Assembly (NCBI GenBank): GCA_037176885.1 | Contig: JAWWNJ010000152.1 | Coordinates: 1-64,000 of the forward strand | Length of the DNA: 64,000 nucleotides | Direction: 5' to 3' | From: Favolaschia claudopus | Lineage: Eukaryota > Basidiomycota > Agaricomycetes > Agaricales > Mycenaceae | Shown: in pieces, positions 54,853 through 64,000 of the stretch | Numbering within the stretch: position 1 is the stretch's first letter | Layout of the letters: every line of letters starts with the position of its first letter | Position numbers and translations under genes: made by a program | The notes under the pieces: model-generated | Told to the model about the DNA's origin: nothing | The model's database searches: none | What the model saw: the letters and a program-made list of their open reading frames with translations, nothing else

Positions 54853-56456
54853 TTAGTTCTCCTTGTCGCTTTCGTTCTCCACAACCCTAGCCCGCTTCTT
54901 CCCCTTGCGTTTCTTCGCGGCGGCGACCATCTTACTTGCCTTGCGCACGAAGTTACCCACGGCACCGGCTGCCATCCCAACGTCGGTTTTGTAGAACTTG
55001 GTATCGAAGTCGGCAATGCTGTTGGCATAGACAATGCCTTGTTCCCCCAGGCTCTCAGCATATTGGAAGTATTTGAGAGCGGGGTACTTTTCATCGAGAG
55101 CGCGCAGCACGGCGGAGACAAGGAGGACGTCCTCGTCTTCATCAGATTCATCTGATGACTCGTCCTCACGTCGACGTTTGACGCTATTGGCATCGCGAAG
55201 GACAGTATCGGCGGACTCGGAGTTGCCAAGATGGACGTGGATGGGGGGCATGGTAGTTTGTCCGCGGTTACGACTACGCTCCTCGCGAGCACGGCCACGC
55301 TCTGCAAGCTCGTCAAGCTTGAGGATTTTGGGAGGATGTTCTAGATCCGCGGTGCCATCATGCTGAAGACGAAAGTCAGCAATGCAAAAGAGAAGCAGAA
55401 ATTGCATGTCACGCACCATGTAGCGAGCCCACAGATTAATAACATCTATTCCAATCTCGACGTGCTTGCCTGGGTACTTAGATTTCGGGCCCATCACGTA
55501 GCACCACCGATTTTTGCCAGGATGTTCCGCGCACTTGAGATGGTTTTGAATCTGCTGTAGCTCGGTGGCGGTAACAGCGGTCTCGGGGGGTTTTTCGGCC
55601 TGTTTTGTCGTCTTTCCATCAGGCTGCACCTCCTGAAAAGAGTCAAAAGACAGTGTGCTCAACACCGAAGAACCCATAGATAACGGATGACTTACCAGGT
55701 TAACCACTTCCATTATCACCTCTTTCTGACGACGTGTGCTCCTCTGGAGCTTGAGAAGCTGCTGGAAGGCGTCGCGAACATCGTCCTCGGATGACAGACG
55801 GTGATATGGATCCTTGCGACGCTTCTGAGACTCTTTCCATCCCAACGTCGCAGATGTGGGGTCGACATTCATCTGAGCTGTGATGCGGGATAGAAAGTCG
55901 CCGGCAGGAATGTCAGAGGGGAGGACGAGGGTTGTGGTAACCGTGGCGCGCTTCTTTCCGTTTCCTGGCTCGCCATAGATAGGGACTTTGACTGTGATGA
56001 AGCGGCGCCATCTGATGCCACCCCTAAAAATAGAACAGCCCATTTCTGGAACTTTTGATGCAAGTGGAGTCGATTGGGGCCACATCATTTTTTGGGGGGT
56101 GGCATCAGATCCCGCCGCCACTGAAGGTACCGCGGTCTGGAAGTTTATTAGTAGCCTGCAGAATGCGCAAATGGCTGTAACACACCTGCAGTTTGACTGG
56201 GAGCTGTAGTGGATGGCAACTGAGATTGGCGAGCTTCGACAATGTGAGGAGGGAACGGAGGAAGCTGGTATTGATGATAAGACGGATCTTCATCGCTAGG
56301 ATCATCGTCGTCGCCCCCAGGCTGCTCGTAGTTGCGGGTGTGGTCAAACATGCCATTGTCGAGAGAGGCCTGTAATTGGGCCACTGCGAGCTGTCGTCCA
56401 GTGAGAGCGGGGGGAGGGCCGACGCCAAGAAGATATGGTGCAATAGTGTTTTGCAT
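54853..56456 (-). CDS. Passenger gene of the Tc1-like element, copy 2
   Basis: Mirror image of 34773-36376: exons (minus) 56456-56186, 56120-55696, 55632-55417, 55362-54853. Intact, 473 residues, identical in translation to copy 1. The nested 101-bp inverted-repeat insert lies at 56010-56110. Confidence 0.7.
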
Positions 56457-56721
56457 GGTGTCAAAACCGGTCGAAAAGTAGAATGGTTGGGCGCCTTGGA
56501 CTCGTTGAGCGAGGATATATAGCGCAGCATATGCTCCACACGATCGTCAGCCTGCTCGTCATGACTGTAAGTCTCCAGTGACGGTGTAACTGTACTAGGT
56601 GGTCGTTGTTGAGGAGGTATTAGCAGAAAAGGTTATTCTAAATTTGGCACGACATAGTTACGACCTCTCGGCCCGAACTCAGCTAAAAAATCGAGACTGT
56701 CTATCGTTTCCAAAATAGCTG

Positions 56722-57119
56722 GAAAACAGTAGACTAATTTTAACATCGCCGCTGTTTGCCTCAAGCTCAGCTGGGAAAACAACTTATGAAAGCTTGATTC
56801 CCCTTCGGTAGCTCCATCAGTACTAGCCAAGAACCAGACCAAATTCGGGCGTTACACCTGCAAGCAAGCTGGGCGAGGCATCTCGGCAAAAATTTGGGCA
56901 CTGTTGCAGACTCCACAGTCAAAACTTGGGCGCGGCTAGAACCGCCGGGTGTCACGCCAGGGTAAAGGGGGTCGGCTGAACCTCGCTAGGTATCGAGCTG
57001 CCTCGTCTCAGCACCGCGACCACTTCTTTGGTGAGAATTCCCTGTGGCGATCACTTTCACAAATTGACGTTTTGGACCCGGGCTTCTGTGGAACACCGGG
57101 CTACACCGGAGTGCTGGGT
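56722..57119. other. Intergenic, nothing assignable
   Basis: Short frames only. Confidence 0.35.
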
Positions 57120-57450
57120 AAAATTGCCCGATGTAAATTACATCACGGTTTTTTTACATGTAATTTACATTGTAAAATACGTAATTTACATCCAGGGTCT
57201 CAACCTCCATGTAAAATAGCGTAAAATACTGAATGAGGCAGGAGCTCACAAGCGCTCAAAAACGGCTGGAATCAGCCTTCAGGATTTCAAAAACAGGTTC
57301 AAGAGCAACTTTAAATCCAATTCCAGTGCATTTGTTCCAGATCAATCGTTCGGCACCGATCGGCACAATTTTCGGCAAGCGAAAACGAGATTTTTTTTAG
57401 ACCCTGGGAGCGTGGGAATTTTGAATTTTACATGTAATTTACATGCAATA
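57120..57450. repeat. Patch with ATGTAAATTACAT words
   Basis: GATGTAAATTACATCACGG, ACATGTAATTTACATTGTAA, GTAATTTACATCC and CATGTAAAATAGCG at 57131-57225, then TTTTACATGTAATTTACATG at 57425. The words are palindromic and resemble MITE subterminal repeats. Ends are not defined. Confidence 0.5.
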
Positions 57451-58224
57451 GAATTATCCGAAACAATATCTCAAGGAATCTAGAATGCGGCGATTTTTGT
57501 AACGCCGGGACACGCTGGTTTTGGTTGGGTTCTGGGATTCCCCATAGACTTGTCTTTATGATCACGGCATCTGGAAGCTCATGAAAGTTCTAGGTTCTCC
57601 ATTGGTTCTCCACTCGCTCGCTTTGGTTAACCGATGGATCACCTGGGTCCACTTGACATGTCAAGTCTCACAGCCACCTTCGGACCCAGGACCAATAATA
57701 TTTTTTCTTTCTTCACAAGCCTCGAAGCTCCCCCAGAACGTCCCTGCACAAGGGAAAGACTGCTATGTATGATCCTAGCCACAAAAATTGCGAAAATCTT
57801 TGCGCCCATTGTTAAAGCCATTGAAAATGACGCGTTGGGGATGTCAAGTGTGACGTTACGGTCACGTCACACTTAACCGCTGTAACCTTTCCTTCCACCA
57901 TCCACGCTCTTCTCTGGCTTTTCTGCGCGCTTTCTGGCACTTTCAACTCCTCAAGACTACCAACCCTACTCCCCCCCTTCGTCCTCTTCAAGTATCCTCT
58001 GGTTTCAGGGTGTTTGAGCCCCGAAAATGGGCTGGCAATTGTACCGGCTTCGGCGCGGCTGCGAGCACATTTTCTGGCCACAATTCAACATAGGGGGGTC
58101 TAATGGAATGGATGAGTATCTGGGAAGAGTGCTCATGATTCTCAGGTGTGTTTTATCCCTAAAATATTGTGCTTATTCTATCTTCTGTACTTTTGCTCAG
58201 TCTGCTTGCCCACAAAGCTACGCT
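57451..58224. other. Intergenic with one perfect hairpin
   Basis: AAGTGTGACGT (57847) pairs with ACGTCACACTT (57865-57875) around a 7-base loop. Otherwise no gene is supported. Confidence 0.4.
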
Positions 58225-58507
58225 GAACACGCCCCAGCGCGTTGCCGTACCACATCAAGTGCCGCTGGTTCCTAGTTTTGGGCCTTGCTCGCAAGTCATG
58301 GCCCTGTCGAGCTCTGGGCAAGTAGCAGCTGAGTCTTGAACCTCAGTTCTGTTAACCCCCTATTTTTTCCTGGTGTTCTTTGGGTGGCGGAAGCGAAAAT
58401 CAGATTCGGCTGAAGTGGAGCTGGTGACAGGAAGCAAAACAAAGGTAAGCACAAACGAATGAGCACCACTTGATCAAAACCCGTATATTGTTTACAAAAC
58501 GGCTGTA
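58225..58507. mobile_element. TACAGCCG MITE, copy lacking its left part
   Basis: CCGTACCACATCAAGTGCCG through CAAAACGGCTGTA at 58507 matches the other copies; the first ~100 bp are missing. Ends at TA, immediately before the next coding fragment. Confidence 0.75.
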
Positions 58508-58511
58508 AACA

Positions 58512-59240
58512 ATGATGAAGAATTCTCCGGGCGTGGGGAAGGCCAGTAATAATGCAGGCTGGTGGCCGTGGGCCAATCGAGAGGTACTGCCCTACCTCGA
58601 TTTTTTATCTACCTTGAATGACAACAACCTGACTCAATTCAAGGAGGCGCTGCTTGATATAATGACCGCATTTCCTCGCTCGGTATTTTCTGAATCGGAA
58701 TTGGACGCGGCTCGATGGTTTGCCTCCAAATGCGGTGTGCAAGATCTTCCCGCAATTCGTCAAGTCAAACGACATCGTTCGACAATTCTTGATCTCTGCG
58801 GCGCCGATCTTGCATCTATCGACGGCCGACTTGGGAACACGTTTGCGCTCCTCAATTTGGGTAAAGTATTAGCCAATGTATGCCTCACAAAAGTTCAATC
58901 AAAATATTTCACCCCTTCACACTACAAACAGGAGTTCGCCAACCCTTTAGTCCGCCCTTTCATTCGAGTTTTGCCTCATGACTCGGGAGAGTTCCTCAGC
59001 GAGGCTTGTCAAGCTGAGAAATGGCTCAGCGATGTCTCCCCAAATCTTTCAGGACCAATGGTGCGGCGTGGCGAGCAAGATTTTTTTGTTACAGCAATTC
59101 CTGAAAATAATGGCAAACACCAATTTTTTTTCGAGTGTTTCCCGAAAAGGAAATTTGGGCTCTGTCTCTTCCTTTCGCTGCGTTTTGCAGTCTCAGCTGC
59201 CTCTGTGACTCTCAACTCGATACCGAAGGCTTCTCATTAG
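58512..59240 (+). pseudogene. Fragment of an agaricomycete transposon-associated protein
   Basis: PYLDFLSTLNDNNLTQFKEA, SELDAARWFASKCGVQDLP, NTFALLNLGKVLAN, an intron at 58878-58931, then EFANPLVRPFIRVLPHDSGE, LSEACQAEKWLSDVSPNLSG, RRGEQDFFV. These blocks occur in the N-terminal half of large hypothetical proteins tied to DNA transposons in agaricomycetes, possibly the same protein type as the C-terminal piece at 50570. Sequence after 59100 is no longer recognisable. Confidence 0.45.
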
Positions 59241-59949
59241 CTGAATAACCGGTTCTGGACCGTTTCGACGCCAATTCCTTCGCTTGTGACTCCAGCCCTG
59301 ACCAAATCTGATTCTCAGCGATACTTCATCATTTGGTCTACATACCGCGTCCGGTGGCCTTTTCAAGATGAGTAGAGTGCGCTGGCGGGAGGCTCAAAGC
59401 CAGCTCATTGTCGGATAGAGCGGAACTTGTCAAGTTGTGTGGTTTGTGTGGTGCCATCATCGTAGCAACACCCGGTGCGCATGCTGTTGGGATGGGTTGC
59501 AAGCCCTGGCGAATGACGGTGCTCGCGCGGAAGACTGTTGGACATGATGTTGGTGTTAGCGCCTAGGGTTCAGGGTCCTGGTGCAGCTTTTGCTTGCGCC
59601 TGACGTCAGTTTCGAGACAGGGGCCGAGCGACTGCTCTCTAAGAGACCCAATCCACCTTTGGATAGCGGTGAAGTACATAGGCGATGGGGCAAATAACAA
59701 CAGCCCTCGCGCGACCGGAGCCTGTGACTGGGGGGAAGCCGCCGCGTTGTGGCCTTTGTTCTTGTCCCTGGGCATCGGACTGATGCGGTGCAGACTTCAA
59801 GAATGAGATACAGTCCCACTATCCCTTCTGCGCCCGCGATTTGCACTGTTGCTCATGGCGGCTGCGAGGATCATTGCAGGCTCGCCCAGGTGCTCCGTGC
59901 CGATGTAATTTTTGTCAGAATATGAATTATTCCGGGTAGCCGCCCCGCC
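59241..59949. other. Intergenic, nothing assignable
   Basis: GC-richer than its surroundings; no convincing gene or repeat. Confidence 0.35.
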
Positions 59950-60210
59950 GCTCCGGCCCTTGATAGATATCTGATACTTATCATACAGCCTTGTTCTTAC
60001 ATATAAACCGCGCTCGTCTGTCCACCACCCTCAGTCTTTCATCCCACATTGCGGGAGACTGAGGGTGAGTTCTCTATCTATCTACCTACTTGTATTTACT
60101 TACTCATTGTGTAGTTATTGCGCCTTCCGCGCATTTTCAGGTATTTAATATACAGTCTTTCATCCCACATTGCGGGAGACTGAGGTTATTGCGCCTTCCG
60201 CGCATTTTCA
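59950..60210 (+). repeat. 5' LTR of Copia-3 (left end not located)
   Basis: TATAAA at 60002, a 10-bp stem CCCTCAGTCT/AGACTGAGGG at 60028-60065, GTGAGT at 60065-60070, a unit TTATTGCGCCTTCCGCGCAT then TTTCA(G) at 60115-60140, TTTAATATACAG, the hairpin again at 60153-60184, and the unit again ending TTTTCA at 60210. The right end is placed there by analogy with Copia-2. The left end is not clear. Confidence 0.6.
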
Positions 60211-60395
60211 GATTCTGTTAGGTTATGGGCCACCGAGCGCTAGCTCTCTGAAGACGTACCTATTGGAAGACTCACCTGCTCGCTCATCAGAGCTCGAAGC
60301 ATCACAAGCACAGACTTGTATCAATCAATCAATCACACGACCTGTTGCCGAAATTCCTTCGGACTCTGGTTATCTCACCTCGGACTTCTCACACA

Positions 60396-62015
60396 ATGTC
60401 AACTGCGGCAAACTCGGCTTCTTCTGAGCTTTCCGGAGCAGAAGACTGGCCGATTTTTCATGTTAATGCTACAGTGGAACTGCGCCTACAGGGAGTCTAC
60501 ACTCTGCTTGAATCTGTTATCCTCGCTGCAAATGCAGCTGATGCCACTGTTGCTGCTGCTGCTGTTACTCCTCTGCCTGCCACAGCTCCTGTTGCTGGCG
60601 TAGCTTTCAAGGATACCCCTGGCGAACGTAATAGCGGTGCTTTAGGTGTCATTCAGAAGCTTCTTTCAGCAGAACTGCGCACAGAGTATGTCAACGAATC
60701 TAATGCTGGAATTCTCTGGGCCAAACTGCGCCAGCGCTTTGAAGCAGAAAATCGTGCCGATTCCGCAATGGGTGTCTTAGCAGAACTTTTTAGCACCAAG
60801 CTCGTTATTGAAGGCGAACCAGAGCTCATGGATCGCAACAAGATTCTTTCTCATGTAGCTGCTATCAAGACCTGTTTTGATAGGCTTGCACGCCTGGAAT
60901 TTCCATTTCCCCCCGAGCTTCAGCCTCTCATTCTGCTCAGCACTCTACCAGATGATAGCTACTGGACAGGCATTAAAGGGAACATTGTGTCCTCTCTTGG
61001 TACAGGCATAACTTGGGATAAAGCTCGTGCTCGCCTGATCACTCTTGGTAAACTGCCAAAGAGTGAGAACAGCGACGACACTGCTCTAGCTGCTAAATCC
61101 ACAAACCCTGGCAAAGGAAAGCCATCTGCCAAGGGCGATAAACATTGCCTTATACATGGACAAAACAAATCCCATACTTCCGATAACTGCTATCAGTTGA
61201 AGAATCTAGCGCAGGGATCAAAGGACTCCAAGAAGAATGACAAGCAGAAGTCTGAGAAAGCGAGACCTAGAAAGCGCCGTGACAAGGCAAATGCCTCTGC
61301 TACTACAGATTCTGAATCTGATTCCAATGACTCTGAACATGGACATTTAGCTGTACCTGTTGTTTCCCAGAAATCTTATGCTGCTATGTCTGCTTATCTT
61401 TTGAGTGATGCAAACCCTTCATCCAAAGCTGTGGTAATTGACTCTGGAGCTTCTACCACCATGACACCAAATGAGGCATGGTTTGAGACAGGTTCTTATA
61501 AAGTACTCACTCCACCAAAAAGGGTGCGGCTTGGTAATGACACATATTGTGATGCAGTTGGAACTGGAACCATCCGTCTATCTTGCAAAACAAAGCGAGG
61601 GATGTCTGATGTCTCTCTACGTGCATTACATGTCCCATCCTTTGGTATCACACTTGTCTCAGTGCAACAAATGGCTAAAAAGGGATACAATTGCATGTTC
61701 GAAGCAGATGTCTGCATTGTTCGAAACCCAAAAGGGCAAAGAATGATTGAAGCCAAGCATCGGAAGGGACTGTACCACATTGTCTATACTCCTTTGAGTG
61801 AAGATCCACATGCACTATTTGCTATGGATATCAATCATCTTCATCGAATATCTGGTCATACAAATTTCCAACTATTACAGAAATCTGTTGCTAAAGGCCG
61901 ACTTGGTGAAATTACATCCTTGACAGGAATCCCCAAATTCTGTGAACCCTGTGTTCTTGGGAAAATGAAGAAATTACCATTTTCCAAAATCAAACCAAAG
62001 CTCGTGGTCCTTTAG
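60396..62015 (+). pseudogene. Copia-3 gag, protease and GAG-pre-integrase
   Basis: ATG at 60396 (MSTAANSASSELSGAEDW), chosen because the longer frame has no upstream ATG. Gag: LRQRFEAENRADSAMGVLAE, ILLSTLPDDSYWTGIKGN; knuckle CLIHGQNKSHTSDNC; protease VIDSGASTTMTPN at about residue 364; HHCC finger HRISGHTNFQLLQK ... FCEPCVLGK. The frame breaks at about 61995-62013, where a shift is needed to continue as RGPLDIVSCDVGGPVTPEGP. Confidence 0.85.
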
Positions 62016-63130
62016 ATATTGTATCATGTGATGTTGGTGGTCCAGTAACACCTGAAGGCCCAGGTGGAATACGCTACTGGGTGGTCCTTATAGATCATCA
62101 TTCCTCTGAAGTGTGGATTCTATTTGCCCAAAAGAAATCCCAAGTCTATTCAAAACTCAAAGAATGGCGAAAATCTACTGAGGCTCATTTTCGTGCTCAA
62201 ATTGCTAATTGGGAATTCTGTGAGGGCTGGACTCAATTCTTTCGCACAGATGGGGGTGGTGAATTCACGTCTCATCAAATGGAAACAGAATTCAAACGTC
62301 TAGGCATCATCCATGAAACAACAGCACCTTACACTCCAGAGCAAAACGGAGTAGCAGAGCGAATGAATCAAACACTTGTTTCCAGAGCTACAACTATGTT
62401 GATTGCCTCACGCCTTCCTCGTAAATTTTGGGTCTTAGCAATGCGAGCAGCTGGTTATACTGTGAATAGAACACCTACTTCAGCACAGGAATTTGAGATC
62501 CCTCATGAGAAGCTTTTTGACCGTCCAATAAACATACGACACCTGCATCCCTTTGGCTGTAGAGCTTATCCTCTGATTCCTAAAGAAAAGCGTCACAAGC
62601 AGAAATTTGGCGATAAAGCAAAGCGTTGCATCTTTGTTGGCTACCATGAAAACAGTAAAGCGTATGACTTGCTAGTAATCAACAAAGATGGTTCTTATGG
62701 TGAAACCATCACATCTAGGCATGTTCGGTTTGATGACCAGGAACTTGATTCACCTATAGAACCAAAGCTTGAGGCACCTGCTACATCTAGGAAAGAATAT
62801 GAGGATTTTGCTCAGACACTGCGGAAGAGGTCTACCCCATATTATGGTGATGATGACGATGATGGTGAACTGGACACTTTGCCTCACCCGATACCAGGTT
62901 CAGTGGGGGATAATCTAAGTCAGGCTGATCCGCCGTCTATTGTCCATCCATCAAATAGGGGAGCTCCACCATTGCGCAAGGTCGCAGGCGTACGACAGGA
63001 ACCTACTAGGCGGTCAACACGTCCACATGCAAGGGCACAACATCCCACTGCTGAGTACGACAGAATAGCTGAAGGACCACAGCATCAGTCAAAAGCTCAG
63101 CGTGATGCAGAGAATCATTGCAGCACGTAA
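62016..63130 (+). pseudogene. Copia-3 integrase
   Basis: Continues in a new frame: first Asp in DIVSCDVGG, then FFRTDGGGEFTS (D), TPEQNGVAERMNQTLVSRA (E), and the C-terminal FGCRAYPLIPKEKR ... CIFVGYHENSKAYDL. An acidic linker precedes a second frame break near 63100. Confidence 0.85.
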
Positions 63131-64000
63131 ACAGGCAAAAGAAAATGAAGCTTCTGTCGAACCAGACATTGAAGTCCCTGATGCTCCAGAGGCAGTCTTG
63201 CTTGCTTCTCTAGATGATGCTATTGAAGAAGCCTTTTTAGCTCAGAACCCTCTTGACCCTTCTAGTTGGCAAGAAGCATTGCAGGGTCCTAATGCTGAAC
63301 ATTGGAAAGCTGGATTTGAAGAGGAACATGCTGGTTTCCGAGCAAATGATGTCTATGATGTTGTTCCCATACCAGACGGTGTCAAGCCTATTAAATCCAA
63401 AGTGGTTCCCAAAGTCAAAGTGGATGAAACAGGCAAAATTGCTCGTTACAAAGTCCGAATCGTTGCCAGAGGAGATACTCAGAAAGAAGGTGTTGACTAC
63501 AAAGAAGTTTTTGCGCCCACTGCCAATCTTGAGTCTGTTCGCATTATTTGTGCTCTTGCTGCCAAATATGAGTACTTAGAACTGGATCAGCTGTGTAAGG
63601 GGAGAAGGGCCCTGGAGCCAAGTCGATAACAAACCTGGGGATCAGAGATCCCCAGCGGACTACTTATATACAAGAGGTGACGTAAGATATGACATAAGTG
63701 AGCACACAGCATGATGTCTTGGAGACAGAGAACTTCTGCCCAAGTCAAAGGACGTCCTAGCTGTGGAATCCCCTGACAAGCTGGATGTTTCACAAGCCTA
63801 CCTCAATGGTAAACTGGAGGAAGAAATCTACATGATGCCTCCAGATGGTGTTGAAATTCCAGAAGGTCACTGCTGGCGACTCAAGCGTTCATTGTATGGT
63901 CTTAAACAAGCTGGGAGAACTTGGAACAGGACTTTTGACACAGAGATTCTAAAACTCGGATTTCATCGCTTGAATTCAGAGACCTGCCTTTATGTTTATA
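63102..64000 (+). pseudogene. Copia-3 reverse transcriptase, interrupted by a solo LTR, runs off the window
   Basis: RT begins IIAARKQAKENEASVEPDIE, then WQEALQGPNAEHWKAGFEEE, YKVRIVARGDTQKEGVDYKE. At 63593 a solo LTR splits the codon run; it resumes as LDVSQAYLNGKLEEEIYM, LKRSLYGLKQAGRTWN to the window end. Removing the LTR and one AGCTG gives ELDQ-LDVSQAYLNG, the expected first catalytic Asp region. Confidence 0.85.
63594..63778. repeat. Solo LTR with AGCTG target duplication
   Basis: 185 bp, TGTAAGGGGA ... CCCCTGACA, flanked by AGCTG (63589-63593 and 63779-63783). It contains a perfect 9-bp stem CTGGGGATC/GATCCCCAG (63635-63655) and a TATATA box. Typical remnant of LTR-LTR recombination; the parent element is not in this window. 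Confidence 0.85.

Larger units (their letters stand above)
53372..56721 (+). mobile_element. 3,350-bp Tc1/mariner-like element with passenger gene, copy 2
   Basis: Inverted relative to copy 1, same length, same terminal repeats. The only difference found is T at 53738 (copy 1 has C on the coding strand), changing Ala to Val. Flanks are GA on both sides. Near identity implies a very recent jump or gene conversion, or an assembly duplication. Confidence 0.9.

Overview
The window looks like a transposon-dense stretch of a basidiomycete nuclear genome, most likely an agaricomycete. The evidence is short (48-72 nt) GT-AG introns, a Ras-like gene with a C-terminal CaaX box, and protein types typical of mushroom-forming fungi and relatives: DUF6589, KDZ, the VTFDGGSE-type integrase-like protein, DIRS and many Copia elements. 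No tRNA, rRNA or CRISPR was seen. Ordinary host genes are few: a von Willebrand A (vWA) domain gene (7100-8285, -), a Ras-type small GTPase (17455-18274, +), a four-exon membrane protein gene (32478-33153, +), an unknown gene (30587-32100, -) and an F-box-like gene (51346-52580, +). The vWA, unknown and F-box genes each have at least one exon junction whose reading frame does not close.

Layout. 0.2-3.9 kb: Copia-1 (-), internally deleted. 4-6.6 kb: non-autonomous and fold-back DNA elements. 7-8.3 kb: vWA gene. 8.4-9.8 kb: an inverted-repeat element. 10.7-12.6 kb: a complete gag-only LTR element (TR-GAG type) with 161-bp LTRs and a 378-bp TA-flanked MITE inside its gag. 13-14.7 kb: two MITEs. 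17.4-18.3 kb: Ras gene. 20.7-22.7 kb: decayed DIRS-type retroelement. 24.5-30.6 kb: decayed transposon proteins and a second gag-only LTR element. 30.6-33.2 kb: unknown gene and membrane protein gene. 33.6-34.0 kb: degenerate minisatellite. 34,508-37,857: a 3,350-bp Tc1/mariner-like element carrying a convergent passenger gene. 39-43.3 kb: MITEs. 43.9-44.5 kb: a 579-bp GGTNACC-rich repeat. 44.8-47.3 kb: a decayed PIF/Harbinger transposase with its Myb-like partner. 47.3-49.4 kb: Copia-2 fragment split by a 777-bp fold-back MITE. 50-52.6 kb: KDZ and other transposon fragments and the F-box gene. 52.8-56.7 kb: a second 579-bp repeat and a second, inverted, nearly identical copy of the 3,350-bp element. 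58.5-59.2 kb: a transposon-protein fragment. 60-64 kb: Copia-3 (+), running off the window, with a solo LTR inside its reverse transcriptase.

Most coding material is mobile and nested. Four points stand out: the duplicated two-gene Tc1/mariner-like element; a duplicated hairpin and splice-site cassette in the LTRs of three different Copia families; a predicted 2-nt microexon in the Ras gene; and two unrelated gag-only retroelements. All calls come from reading the sequence; no database search was run.
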